The notes below the pieces were generated by a model. The model was not told where the DNA came from and did no database searches. It saw nothing but the letters and a program-made list of their open reading frames with translations. 64,000 bases of DNA, taken from NCBI GenBank assembly GCA_036873135.1, contig JAPTYO010000017.1, forward strand, positions 14,942,001 through 15,006,000, given 5' to 3'. Positions 22,624 through 35,200 of the stretch are shown here, piece after piece. The position numbers and the translations under genes are program-made. Numbering within the stretch: position 1 is the stretch's first letter; each line of letters starts with the position of its first letter. The DNA is from Clarkia xantiana subsp. parviflora (lineage: Eukaryota; Streptophyta; Magnoliopsida; Myrtales; Onagraceae).

Positions 22624-25313
22624 GCCGCGACTCCTTCATGTAGCTCCCTCAGGATCCGATTTGTGTCAGGCTCTGCTACGCATTTTAGAAAAGGCTTTAC
22701 ATACCCTTTTTTGTATAACTGTTTGTCCACCATCGCATAGTTGTCCGCAATCCGCCGCAACCTGACAGCTGCCACCTTATCATCGGGGAGAGTCCCTGTA
22801 GTCAGATACGTGACCATCGGGGTCATCCACGTGGGATTTTGTTCCTCCTCCTATCCTGTCTCAATAGCGCAGACCTCCGCCGGATCGATGTTTGAGATAA
22901 TCACCTTCTCTAGGAAATGCACCTTTCGATTCTCCTCGGGGGCCACTCCCAGAGCGAACTTGCTCAAGGCATCTGCTTCCGCGTTTTGTTCCCTCGGGAT
23001 TGCCTCGATATCAAAGCTTTTGAAGCTTCCCTTCAAAGTCTGCACCTCGTGCAAATACTTCTTCATTGTCGGGCTCTTGGCCACAAAGTTCCCCTGGACT
23101 TGGTTTACAACCAAGCTGGCATCACACTTTACTTTTAAATGATCGACCCCCGTACCCTTGGCTATCTTGAGGCCCGTGATGAGAGCCTCGTATTCTGCTT
23201 CATTGTTGGTGGCTTTGAACGTCACCGCCAAGGCATATCGTAGGGGCTCGCCTCCGCCGGGCGGTATCAATACGAATCCTGCCCCCGAGCCTTCTACACT
23301 CGATGAACCATCAGTGTACATCTCCCAGGTGTTCTCCTCATTTGGCTGTTCTGGCTGCTGTTCTGTTGTCGGGACTTCTTCCATGGTTGCCCCCTCTGCG
23401 GGACCCGTTACTTCCAGATCGGGTGCCGTAGACTCAGCTATAAAATCTGCCAATGCCTGGCCTTTAATAGCGGTTCTCGGAGCGAAATGAATACGGAACT
23501 CCGTCAGTTTGATGGCCCATTTCACCAATCTCCCCGACGCCTCCGGTTGGTTTAAAAAGTGCTTCAAGGGCTGATTAGTCAATACCGTGACTTCATGGGC
23601 ATGGAAGTAAGGACGTAGCTTTCGAGCGGCAATAATCAACGCGAAGAGATACTTCTCAATAGCGGGATAATTTATTTCAGACTTGGCAAACGCCTTGCTT
23701 ACATAATAGATAGGCACTTGGTTGCCCTTGACAATTTTAATCAAAACAGAACTAACAGCCACATCAGAAACAGCCAAATAGAGATAGAGAGGCTCGCCTG
23801 GAACTGGTTTCGCCAACGGTGGGAGGGTACGGAGGTGCTGCTTGAGTACCTGGAACGCCTCCTCACACTTGTCGGTCCATTCGAACTTTTTGTTGGCCCT
23901 CAGCACATCAAAAAATGGCATAGCTCGGTCACTTGCCTTGGATAGGAAGCGATTCATCGCGGCCAGCCGGCCATTCAGCACCTGGACCTCCCGATGAGTC
24001 TTCGGGGACTGCATCTCCTCGATTGCTCGCAGCTTCTCGGGGTTCACCTCAATTCCTCTCTGGCTCACCATGAACCCTAGGAACTTCCCCGAGTTCACCC
24101 CAAAAGCACACTTGTTGGGGTTCAGCCGAACCTGATGGAACTTCATCCGCTCAAATGCTGCCGCCAAATTCTGGACATGGTCTCCTGCCTGTCGGGACTT
24201 CACCAGCATGTCATCCACATACGCCTCCATGGTTTTCCCCAACATGTCTCCGAACAACTTGTTCACCATTCGCTGGTAAGTCGCTCCGGCATTGATCAAT
24301 CCGAAGGGCATCACGTCGTAATGGTAGACATCACTGTCGGCATAGAAAGCCGTATGGGGGCATCCTCCTTTGCCATCTGGATCTGGTTGTACCCGGAATA
24401 GGCATCCATGAAGCTCAGCAGCTCATGTCCCGATGTGGCATCCACCAACTGGTCAATCCTCGGGAGCGGGTAGCAGTCCTTCGGGCAAGCCTTGTTCAAG
24501 TCGCGGAAATCGACACACATCCGCCACTTCCCGTTACTCTTTCGCACCAGGACTGGGTTAGCCACCCAATTCTGGAATCGGAGCTCCTTGATGAATCCAG
24601 CATCGAGCAGTCTGCCTACCTCTTGCTGGATCGCGATCGTCTTGTCCGCGCCCATCAGACGTCTTCTCTGCGCGATAGGCTTGATCGCGGGGTCTATCTT
24701 CAGCTCGTGTACTATCACGTCGGGGCTGATTCCTGGCATATCACTCGGGGACCAGGCAAACAGTTCCTTAAACTCTTTCAGGAGCTCGATCAACTCTTTG
24801 GCTCTTTCCTCCGACAGAGCAGACCCGATCTTCACCTTCCTCTGAGGCCCATCGATCTCAACTTCCTTAAAATTCTCCATGGGGGCGGGACGCCCATACT
24901 CTTCTCGAGGATCGGCGTCAGTCTGAAGGACAGTCATGGCCTCCCTCCTTCTCCGTCGAGTGGCGTTAACGTAGCATTTCCGCGATGCCACTTGGTCACC
25001 CTTGACCTCTCCAACCCCATTGTCAGTCGGGAACTTCATCTTCTGGTGGACCGTCGAGGCGACTTCCATAAGAGGGTTGATAGTGGTCCTCCCGATAATG
25101 GCGTTATATGCCCCCGCAGACTCCACGACAACGAAATCTACGTTTCGCTTCTCCATCTTCCAGCCACTACCAAACTCCACTGGTAGGGTAATCATTCCCA
25201 GCGGGTAAGAGGTGGAGCCAGAGAATCCCACCATCGGGAAGTCCACCTGTGTGAGGTCCTTCTTCGTCTTTCCCATGGCTTCCAGAGCGTCCATGAAAAG
25301 AATATCGGAGGAA
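22624..25313 (-). pseudogene. B pol: protease end, RT, RNase H, archaeal-like RNase H, start of integrase
   Basis: Aligns with C over its whole length. The RT keeps YVDD (about 24208-24220) and the archaeal-like RNase H keeps YTDGS, NNEAEYEAL, VKCDA and EADALSK. Breaks: a one-base deletion in the protease active site at about 25313 (DGGSSS becomes DGGVPP and the frame shifts), a one-base deletion near 24358 in the RT, and a TAG at 22851-22853 before the integrase. The end is cut by element C in codons of the HEGVAACHEG zinc region. The 3' remainder is at 9981-11012. Confidence 0.92.
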
Positions 25314-27227
25314 CTCCTCCATCTATCAGGATCCGCTTCATCTCGAATCCGTCCACGTCCAGGGTCACGACCAAGGCGTCGTCGTGAGGGCTGTCCACGC
25401 CTACTAGATCCTCCGCCGAGAAAGAAATCACCATTTCCTCCTTCAGAGTCCACGACCGGGACCTTTTGCCTAACACCACCGCGGCAGATATGCGGGAAGC
25501 GTAGTTCTCCCGAGAGGCAGAGGTATCTCCTCCCGCCGCCATTCCTCCATGGATGACGTTGATAGTTCCCCGCCTCTCTTTGCGGGCACCCGAACCTGAG
25601 GCTTCTGGCTCAACCTTCTTTTTCTTCGGGGATCGGTCATGGGATTTGGAACGGGATCGTGACCGACTACTGGAACGGGATCGGCACCGCCCCCTTCCAA
25701 CGAACTCTTTTAGCTTCCCCTTCTGGATCAGCTTCTCAATTTCCTTCTTCAATTCCCGACAGTTTTCAGTGTCGTGACCATTGGCTCGATGGTAGCGACA
25801 GTAACGGTCAGGGCGGCCTCCTAGGAATTCGCCTTCTTTCCTTGGGGGGTATCGAGCGAGACCCTGTCTGTCCATCACAGCTAACACAGAGGTCATCGAG
25901 CTATTGATGGGGACGGCCCGACCTTCTCGGTTATCCTTCCTCACAGCTAACCACGGTTCCTGCTTCCTTCAGACTTGTCGCTCCCTTTGCGATCATCCGA
26001 TGGCTTGGACGATGGCTTTCCTCACCCCGATTTCGGGGGATCGAGCTCTCCGGCAGCAATCTTCGACTCCTGGACGTCGATTTGCTGTTTCACCCTCGCT
26101 TGCAGGGCCTCCATGCTCCACACGGCCTTCGCGGCTACGCTGTGCATCAGGTCGGAACCGTACGGAGCGCTCAAGTTCCGCAGGAAAGTGCGGATGGTTT
26201 CTCCCTCCGATATTTCTTCATCAATCTCCGCAGCACTAGCAGTGAACCGTTGGTAGTAGTATGCCAACGATTCATCGGGTCTCTGCACCACCTGGGTCAA
26301 GGACCTCACACTCTTCAGAAGACGCCTCCGACCTTGGTACTGCTTGATGAAGCGATCGTGCATATCAGCCCAGCACGTGATGCATCCTGGCGGGAGGCTG
26401 AAGAACCAAGTCATGGCCCTTTCTCCCAGGGTTATCGGGAACAATGAGCATATGAGGTCATCATTTGAAGTCCTACCCATACAGGCCTGGACGTGCCTTT
26501 GAACATGGCGAACTGGGTCCCCTTCACCATCATACTCCTTGATAGTCGGAATAACTAGCCCGGGCGGGGCGACGGTATCTATCAGTCGCGGCACGAAAGG
26601 ATGGCTGGATCGATCCCTCAAATCCGATGTCATCTGCTTCTGATCACCCATGCAGATGCTTACGATTTTCACCACCTGATCGGGGGTGATGGGGCCATTC
26701 AGAGGAATGGTCCTATTTTGCACCGGACCTGGGCCGTCGACCACGAACTTCTTCAGGTGTCCTGGTTCCTTACCCTTGCTCTTGGGCGGAACCTCCTGTT
26801 CCTCTGGGTCCACCCTCGGTGGGGGTGGTGGTAATTCTTCTCGCGGAGGCAACTCCTCCGCCCTCCTGGCGGCCTCTCTCTTGTCCAGCAAGGCCTCCAT
26901 GGCAGCCAAGAACATGGGCATAGCATCTGCTACTGCCTTGGCCAACTCCGAGTTTGAAGACGATCCTTCCTCCCTTCGCGGGACTCTTTCTCCTCCATGG
27001 CCCACTGGGTTTGGGGGAGCCTCATCTTCCTCCCTACGCGGGACATCCTGCCTGTTCCTCTTTGTGTCTCGGACTTAGACCTCATAGCCATCACCCTGCC
27101 CCCCTGTCTGGGAAAGAGCAGGGTTCTCACCTTGTTCAGCAACACGTTCCGGCAACGGGGAATTCACAGTTCCTGCGGGACGAGAACTGCCAGCCTGAAC
27201 TTGCTTCTTCTTGCCACCACCGGCCAT
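25314..27227 (-). pseudogene. gag of element B, broken
   Basis: Starts at ATG 27227. Holds the gag core (WFFSLPPG, YYQRF), an arginine/serine-rich basic region and a C-x2-H-x4-H-x4-C knuckle. A TAA at 27075-27077 interrupts the N-terminal low-complexity part. A TGA near 26022 and a short deletion with frameshift near 25945-25955 interrupt the basic linker. A gag fragment from a downstream start is conceivable, but no full protein. Confidence 0.88.
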
Positions 27228-27263
27228 TGATCTGGTAGAAACTATCTTGACTTTTTGTAAGTT

Positions 27264-27281
27264 TTCCCACAGACGGCGCCA
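27264..27281 (-). promoter_or_regulatory. Primer binding site of element B
   Basis: TGGCGCCGTCTGTGGGAA on the minus strand, one base from the 5' LTR, as in A and C. Confidence 0.86.
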
Positions 27282-27282
27282 A

Positions 27283-28047
27283 TGTTGGATCACGGGCGAA
27301 GCTCCGTTACGTCCTTGACGAAAAGCTTTGGACTCTTGGGCTCCGCGTAATCCTGCAAAAGGGGATGACCTGGGTGGTGACCCAGAATCCCTCTCTGATT
27401 CTTAAATGAGTATGTGATCAATGGGTGGTAAGCAAAGAGTCTAAGTTCGTATTAGATGATCGTTTTCTGAGGTAACTTCCTCCTTTATATAGGGGGGGGG
27501 GGGGAAGTTACTCAGTTACCTGTTACTGCGCCTGGCAGTTTTGCCCATGATTCCGTGTATCTCGCCACGATTCCGTATATCTCGGTTGGGATTCCATATA
27601 TCTCGCCCCACGCTCCGCGTATCTTACCCGTACTCCGCGTATCTCGGGCACGCCCTGCGTATCTCGGGGGATTTATCTTTATCTCTAACCGTCTCCTACT
27701 ACTCTATCTAGTAGGCGGGTTTCTCGGTCTTTATCCTCTGATCACAAGTCCCGACTCCTGTCGGAGACTCCAGAGTTGTCTCATTCTAGATCACCACCCA
27801 GGACCTTCAGTCTCTGCGGGACAGGTCCAGCCTCTGCGGGGCTTTACTATCGGGGCCCTTACTAAGGCATATCGGGGCCTACTCAGAGGCTTCTTATCGG
27901 GAGCATACAGCTAGTACATCGGGACCGCTAAAGTCGGGACCCTTCGTGCTGGGCCTCTGGGCCTTCCAGGCTTTTCACGAGGCCCACTGGACCTACTCGC
28001 CGTCCATTGGCTGTTAACGGGGCTAACGATTACATCGGAGCCCATCA
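27283..28047 (-). repeat. 5' LTR of element B (765 bp)
   Basis: TG...CA bounded, with 13 G at 27492-27504 beside the minus-strand TATA box. The right copy of GTGGA follows at 28048-28052. Confidence 0.93.
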
Positions 28048-28430
28048 GTGGAATAGATCCATTTTCTCATGCACTAATCTAAGACACCTTATAAATTTTT
28101 TAAGAAAAGATTTGAAGGCTCTCAAATTCGAATTTTGGAGATCAAGCCATTGTTGCCGTCATCTTGGCTGAGCTGGGCAAAAGGAGGTGCAGATCCCGAC
28201 GGGAGCTGCATATTACCAATTCAATTTAGTTCATATTTATTTGTAAAATATTATTTTATTATATATCTACTCTTGAAAATCATAATCAATGAGTGATAAT
28301 TTTTTAGATGCACAAACAGTTTACATTATTTGAAAGTAGAATTGAAAACATACTAAATGACATAGTATATCATGTATTTTTTTTAATTACGTACACCGTT
28401 GTAACATCAACAATAAGATGCAAATATTTC

Positions 28431-28466
<36 letters not shown>

Positions 28467-28720
28467 TTTTGCCAAGTTTTCTAATATGTTAATTTAAACA
28501 ATAAATTTCCTCACAAACCGATAGTTAATAATGTTATTGTTAGCATATGGAAAATATAAATCCAATACATACATATAGTAAATCACTGACATTATATTAC
28601 TGATGAGTAGAAGTGGTATTTTTTTAACAATTAATTAAACTTGCATTAATTAATTAGTCAAAGCGTAGCTAAGAGACAGGTGAAGCTCCACAAAGAGAAT
28701 CGAGTGAAGAGAATTAATAA
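28048..28720. other. AT-rich host DNA, no gene seen
   Basis: No convincing coding sequence. Contains an (AT)n microsatellite at about 28432-28464. The last nine bases (AATTAATAA, 28712-28720) are the left target duplication of the Mutator-like element. Confidence 0.75.
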
Positions 28721-29661
28721 GTGTTAACAACCTATGAAAGGTCTGAACTATCACCCATGTTAACGGGAGAGGTCTGAAATTTAAAAAGTTAATAACAGAG
28801 GTCTGAAATTTTGTTTTGTTGATAACAGCGGTCTCCGTTAGTTTTTTCCGTTAAAACTAACGGAAGTTGGTCACATGCCAAGCATGTGACCGGAAATTAA
28901 ATAAAATTCCAAAAATGCCCTTCTATCAAGTGTGCCCCTCACATGCATGGAGTGAAAAGACCAAAATGCCCTTGAAGCCACCATGGTACTCCGGCGACCA
29001 CCAATCGTACTCCAGCGACCACCACCGTACTCCGGCGACAACCGTCGTACTCCGGCGACCACCACCAAGGCTCTGATTGGGCTCCGATCGGAGCCACCGG
29101 CCCCGATCGGAGCCACCGGCCCCGATTGGGCTCCGATCGGAGCCACCGGCCTCGATTGGGCTCCGATCGGAGCCACCGGCCCCGATAGGCCTCCGATCGG
29201 GGCCAGAAAAGCTCCGATCGGAGAACAAAAAGCTCCGATCGGAGCTTTTTTGGCCCCGATCGGAGCTTTTTGGCCCCGATCGGAGTTTTTTGGCCCCGTG
29301 GTGGCCCGAGTCGGGTCGCAAGAGCCGAGGTGGTGGTCGTCGGAGTCGAGGTGGTGGTCGCCGGAGTCGGGTGGTGGTGGCCGGAGTCGGGTGGTGGTGG
29401 CCGGAGTTGGGTGGTTTTAATTTGACTTTAGGGGTAAAATTGTCATTTCACATTTCCTTAAATAAGATATTAAATAAAACAAAATATTAAAGGGGCAAAA
29501 ATGTCATTTCACACAATTCTGTTAAATTTAACCCTAAAAATGGACGGAAAACCTCAAATCAACAAAATTGTAATTTCAGACCTCTGTTATTATCTTTTTA
29601 AATTTCAGACCTCTCCCGTTAACATGGGTGATAGTTCAGACCTTTCATAGGTTCTTAACCC
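28721..29661. mobile_element. Non-autonomous Mutator-like element (941 bp) with a palindromic core
   Basis: Long terminal inverted repeats of about 100 bp (28721-28825 against 29560-29661; shared start G(T/G)GTTAA(C/G)AACCTATGAAAGG) and a perfect 9-bp target duplication AATTAATAA (28712-28720 and 29662-29670), the size expected for Mutator elements. It has no transposase. The GC-rich core has many CTCCGATCGGAG palindromes (29080-29285), flanked by an inverted pair of ACTCCGGCGACCACC arms (about 28985-29070 and 29325-29410). Open frames on both strands are low-complexity products of the repeats. Confidence 0.88.
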
Positions 29662-29670
29662 AATTAATAA

Positions 29671-31230
29671 AGATGAAGAAGTTTGAGTCTAAAAGACATA
29701 GAGAAAAGCTTTTGCATGCGTAATAATATTCCAACCAAAACACAACGAAAAACGGGTACGGTAGTTCGGGTTGTTAAGGGTGAGTAGTGCAGGTAGCTAA
29801 GCTATAGCTTATACACTGAACCCTTCCTCAGTTCTTAATTAATCTAATTTTACTTTCATTTTCAAGCGGCAACCAATAATAATATACTCTATCGTCTTGT
29901 CTATATAAAGTTATTAAATTTGTGCAGGCCAACGACACCACCTCTAGCTTACTAGGACGACCATACTAATTTTAATTTAAAAGCAGACAAAGATGTAAAA
30001 CCAACTTCATTAAATACACCCGCGCTTTGCGCAGAATGTAAAATGTATTTAAGTTATTATTTTATAAATTTAAATGAATTTAAAAGTGAATATATTAAAT
30101 GTTAATAAATAGTATGCAAATCACTTTGTATATATTAGATTGGTTTTATTATTAATTTAACTGAAAAATTGTATATGCTTTTATTTAACATTATTTAACT
30201 TAATTTTTTATTTTTTATATTTATTCATTATTAATAGTCTAAAATTAAGTAATAATACAACCATAAAAATTCATTTGTAAAACTTAATAGTAATTATTTC
30301 ATATTTTTTATATCGAATATTTTAGTTCATATATAATCATAATTTGTGCATAAAAATATTTAATTAGACTTTTTGTGAAATTTATGTAAAATACAACCAT
30401 AAAACTTCATTTGTAAAACTTAATAGTAATTATTTCATATTTTTTATATCGAATATTTTAGTTCATATATAATCATAATTTGTGCATAAAAATATTTAAT
30501 TAGACTTTTTGTGAAATTTATGTAAAATATCATCCTCGATTTTATTTTTAAAATTATAATTGTTTATATAGAATTATATCATGTGCAGATATAGATATTC
30601 TTCATAATATATAATATTAATGTATGATATAATCCTTTCATAAAATTTAAAAAAAAAAACAAAACAAAAATAAGGTCTCTTTTTTTGGCAAAAAAAAAAA
30701 ATGCCTCTTGAGAATGATTTAAAGATGTTAGAACGATTAAAAAGCTTGTTGATGTATATATATATATATATATAGTAATGATGAAAGTTAATCATTTAAA
30801 AATTAAAAAATTGACGGAGTGGTTAAATATATTTTTTTATAATCATTTGATATAAGCTTGAAATACATTATAACTTTTTATATTATTGAGTTAAAATATA
30901 ATGTATCATTTTTTTAAATCAACGTATACAATCATATTCATCCATGTTAGAATGTAACAAACTGTAACAGAATGTAAGATGCATTGTGAGAGCTTGAAGT
31001 TCATCTAAGACCAAACAGAGTCCTACATGTCAATGACACATCAATCAAGTCAAAGTTAAAATTACACGGACCAATCAGTTGCATTTATTTTGACATGTCA
31101 ACGATCTGTTTTAGTATTTGTCAATCTCACAATCAACTCATCTAAATTATATATAGATAGATTATTGGTCTCTTCAATATTTAGTAAAATATATATATAT
31201 ATAAATATATAATCTAAATCTAATCTAAAT
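29671..31230. other. AT-rich host DNA, no gene seen
   Basis: Very AT-rich, with poly-A/T tracts, a (TA)n run at about 30753-30774 and the 136-bp duplication listed separately. I find no gene. Confidence 0.7.
30254..30525. repeat. Tandem duplication of 136 bp
   Basis: Two adjacent copies, 30254-30389 and 30390-30525, almost identical (one difference noted), so a recent local duplication. Confidence 0.9.
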
Positions 31231-31395
31231 ATAATACTAATCCTCATTGTGGCTCAATGTGAGAGCGCCACATCAGCTTTACTCATAATTAACGATACTT
31301 CTTTATCTTTTAAGTTGTTCTGCCGGATCGATCGCTCAAGACCTTTTGTCTCCCCCCGGACCCGATGAAAAAAATCGGGTCACTTCTTATGGACT
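31231..31395. repeat. Left copy of an inverted repeat (flank plus ycf2 piece)
   Basis: Matches 63722-63873 in reverse orientation. It includes about 80 bp of non-plastid flank and the first part of the ycf2 fragment, so the plastid piece was duplicated together with nuclear DNA. Confidence 0.85.
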
Positions 31396-31447
31396 CGTTG
31401 AGAACGATTCTGATCTAGTTCATGGCCAATCTGATCTAGTTCATGAC
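31310..31447 (+). pseudogene. ycf2: Plastid-derived ycf2 fragment (left of element D)
   Basis: The plus-strand frame reads LSCSAGS, then PGPDEKN, then ENDSDLVH, which I recognise as a C-terminal stretch of plastid ycf2. ycf2 is a large plastid protein of the inner-envelope AAA-type motor complex; this is only about 45 codons and can have no function. It ends at the D insertion (TSD ATGAC, 31443-31447); the next ycf2 codons resume at 63295. Confidence 0.88.
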
Positions 31448-32220
31448 TGATGGATATGTGTCCAATTCGAGTTCGTATTTACGTTTCGGGCCTCGCAAAC
31501 ACGCTGAAAATCACATCACAACTTGAAAAACGTCTCCCAAGGGGTAAAAACGGTCTGGAAGTGCATTTACGCACATCCGGACCGGACCTCCGGATTGCGC
31601 GGCAATCCGGACCTCGCCGAATTGCCCAAATTCGACGAGGTCCGGATTGCACTACGGGTATTACGCGATTACCATTTACGCGATTACCGTTACATGAAGA
31701 GAAGTCAAATTAGCATATTGCCAATGATGATGAAGGTTACCGCTTGCTTTTGGACCATCATCAAACCGCTTTAAAACCGGGTCCGGTCTCAAGAAAGCCT
31801 ATAAATAGGAGACCTTGGCCACCCATTTTCACACTTCTCTCATTGGCCCAACTTTGGTATTTTGAGCTTTGACTTCTCTCTAGAAATATTTTCTCTCTCT
31901 AGAATTACTCTTTTAGCCCTATAGTGACTTAAGCTTCGGAGAGGGCTTCGCTAGCACCATCCCCCCTCTCCGTGCTAGCACCGGTCCTTTGTGCAGGAAT
32001 CGTCGTCCAGACATCCGGATTTGTGCACAGATTACCGCCTTCTGAGACTCAGACGTCCCCCTGAGACACAACCGCGCTTTGAGACACAGTCTTTTCCGGG
32101 AATCAACCGAACACTCGTTGGTGGCTCAAATCTCTTTCAGACGAAGGGTTACAGCCCGAAAACCCGCACAACCATACGAACAGACGCGTCCCCACGACCC
32201 AGTTCATCCAGGACGCAACA
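31448..32220 (+). repeat. 5' LTR of element D (773 bp)
   Basis: TG...CA bounded; TATAAATA at 31800-31807. It carries a 51-bp segment (about 31601-31651) absent from the 3' LTR and flanked by CGGATTGC repeats. Confidence 0.93.
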
Positions 32221-32221
32221 T

Positions 32222-32239
32222 TGGCGCCGTCTACGTGAT
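32222..32239 (+). promoter_or_regulatory. Primer binding site of element D
   Basis: TGGCGCCGTCTACGTGAT; it shares the first 11 bases with A-C, then differs. ATTCGAA at 32238-32244 lies where the complement of a tRNA T-loop would fall. Confidence 0.8.
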
Positions 32240-32269
32240 TCGAACAAGAAGCTACCATACCGCAAAATC

Positions 32270-35200
32270 ATGACGATTGATCACAAACCTCCCGAAGAGG
32301 TTAACACAAGAAACATAAGGAAAAGGCCCGGACGTCCCAAGAAGTCCCCAGCAAACAAAAGAACAGGAGGCCAAATGCCAGCTGGAAGCCAGTCGGGACC
32401 CTCCCACATTCCAAGAGCTACTTCCGTAGCTTCATCCTTGCCAACTGACAATATGCCCGACGCACAGCACAGAGAGCCAAGGAACGAGCATCACTCACCT
32501 CCACCTGGTTTCGAGCCAGAGGTGAATGAAGAGGAATCTCAGACGGAAATTCCGCAAGGCGAACAAAGAACGGGAGCAAACCCAATGCCCACGGTTACTC
32601 CAGCAATGATGGCTGCGTTGGAAGAGTTACTCGCATTCCGCGAGTCTCTAAAAAACCAAGGATATGCTGCTCAACCACCTCCAACTAACCAAGAGCACGC
32701 CGCGCCAACAAGAGAGGTGTCGCAAGACACTACTCGCCACGGCAATCCTTTCCAAGGCAGAAACCAACACTCAAGGTATGAAGCTGCACGGTCATACACT
32801 CCTTCCCAAGGAGCCCGTCATTGGAGGAATGAAAGGCAGCCCCCATTCTACCACCCATAGCACCCAACGAGGGATGATCCCTTCCAAGCCACAAGCAGAG
32901 ATCAATCCGACATCTACCACAACAATGGCGGGCAAAATCCTTCAACAAGTTACGCTGAGCCTGTGAAAGGGTTTACCGCCGAGATGTTAGAAGAAATGGT
33001 GGAGAAGAAGATGAAGGAAGCAAAGATGAAAGGTATGCACGCACTTGAAGAAAGGGCGTCACATCCATTCGCAGACCACCTTGTAAACAGTCGCGTCCCA
33101 GACGCACTGTACCGGATTGGAGGAGACCTCTATCGCGGAAAAGGAGATCCAGTGGAACACGTGCAAAAGCACGAGGCCTCTCTACTAGGCAGAACAAAGA
33201 ACCCACATCACTTCGCAATGACGTTTTCACAAACTCTTGCCGGGACTGCTGCACACTGGTTCTTCTCGCTGCCATGCGGAAGCATCACTTCATGGGCGGA
33301 CCTGAAGGCTAAATTCATTCAACGATACATGGGCGAGCGCACATTGCTAAAGGGGTCAGGTGCTCTGGACGACGTCCAACAACAAAACGAAGAATCCCTT
33401 GCCGACTACTACGTCCGTTTCAATCAGAATATCTCTGATATTCAGGGGAACCTGACGGAAGGAGAGATTGTTTGAGCGTTCATCCGAAACCTCGGACGAA
33501 GAGGCTATGCCCTAGCAGAAAAGATGGCAAAGCGCCCAGCCGAAACCATGGAGGAGTTAGCCGCAAGAGTTAAAGAATACGTGGACCTCGAAAGGTTCAG
33601 AAGCCAGAACAAGGCAAAAATCTCTACGGCAAAGGCAAAAGAAAATCCAAAACAGAACCAACAAAAACCACACTCAAGTGGTCAACAAGGAAGAAATTGG
33701 CAACCTCAGCCGAAAAGATCTTTTCAAGGAGACTTTCAGAAGCCAAAAGAAGTAAACCTTGCCGACTGCATTCCTTTGAATGCCCCGCTGTCCGTGATAT
33801 TGAGAGAGAAGAAGGACGTGAATATGTGGAAAGAGCCGAACAATTTCAGAAAAGGCCTGCTGGGGAGAGACAAGGACAAGTGGTGTGAAAACCACGAGGT
33901 CTTCGGCCACGAGACAGACAGCTGTGTCAGTCTACGCTTCCGCATAAACAACTTCGTCCTCAAAGGAGAATTGAAGCAATTTGTCGATCAAGGCGACAAC
34001 CCCTCGAAAAAGGCTCAAGCAGAGTCATCAAAAAGAGGAAACAAGGGAAAAGAGAAGGTCAATGACAACCCTCCGCCAGCTAAGCGAGGCGTAATCAACG
34101 TCATACACGGAGGACCTGCCGCCGGAGGACAAGTATCTAATGCTCGGGAAATTTATGCATCCCAAGCAGCAACATTGCCGAAATACGGAAAGTGCAAGCA
34201 ACCGGAGCAAGAAGACGCGGTCATCCAATTTTCCAGGGAAGACTTAAAGCATATCGTTTACCCCCACGATGACGCTTTAGTCATAACCATGGACATTGAC
34301 GGAGACGATGTGAAAAGAATCCTCGTCGATGGTGGAAGCTCCGCTGACATCCTACATGTCAAAGTCCTAGAGCAACTGGGAAGATCTGTCAAAGTATTGA
34401 CTCCGGGAACCTTCTCGCTAGTCAGCTTCGCCGGAGCAGCTACACACCCCCTGGGTACAATCACGCTTCCTGTCATCCTTGGCCAAGGGTGGAGAGCATT
34501 ACATGTCAACGTCACCTTCGTCATTGTAGAATCCCTTGGGGCCTATAACAGAATTTTGGGACGAACAACGATCAACCCGTACGTGATCGTACCCTCCACT
34601 GTACACCAAAATATGAAGTTCCCTACGGACCATGGGATTGGGGAAGTGCTAGGCGACCAGATAACTGCAAGACGTTGTTACGTCAATGCCTTGAGAGCAA
34701 AGCACCAATTCCATGTGGCAATGATAAATTCTTTCAAAAGGCAGAAAGTTGTTGATGAAAGAAAGGAGCAAGTGGCGGAACAAGCTGTTACAGTTTGGAA
34801 GCCACAAGAATACATCCAGTATTCGCCATGGCACAAGATATGGCTCGTCAAGCAGGGAGAAGGCGAGCCAATCATGGACTACTTCATCAGATTCGCTTCT
34901 AACGCCTCCTCGGCGAAAGCAACAAGAGAAGAAGTGATAAGCGTGTTCTATGCAAACATGAACGCCAGATCTTTCCTTCTCTTCAGACGAACTCATGGGT
35001 GGCGAACAACAAAAACCATGGCAGATCTAAAAGATAAGCTTGAGACAGCAGTCTTGTGCGAACAAGAACTGAGGCGGGGTACACCCCTCAGTTGGGACAA
35101 AGGAGTTAGAGCAAAAACGAACAAACAGGAAGGCGCAAACATCGATATCGACAACATCTTCACACCGCTAAACACAGTTGCGGAAGACATTTACGTCAAC

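Larger units (their letters stand above)
4894..28047 (-). mobile_element. Element B: Tat-type retrotransposon, split by element C
   Basis: Two related LTRs (4894-5666 and 27283-28047) flanked by the five-base direct repeat GTGGA (4889-4893 and 28048-28052) define a complete insertion. Without element C it is about 11.5 kb. On the minus strand the order is LTR, primer binding site, gag, protease, RT, RNase H, archaeal-like RNase H, integrase, repeat array, then the antisense gene and 3' LTR. Gag-pol is broken by nonsense changes, frameshifts and the C insertion. The LTRs differ at roughly 17 sites by eye plus a G-run length difference. Confidence 0.95.

Noticed and set aside
28866..29490. Open frames on both strands in the Mutator-like element (PIGATGPD-type repeats)
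   Set aside because: They arise from the CGATCG repeats, are open on both strands, and show no conserved domain.
30010..30045. CCCGCGCTTTGCGC hairpin as a possible Helitron end
   Set aside because: I found no matching CTRR-type terminus at the expected distance and no partner 5' end.
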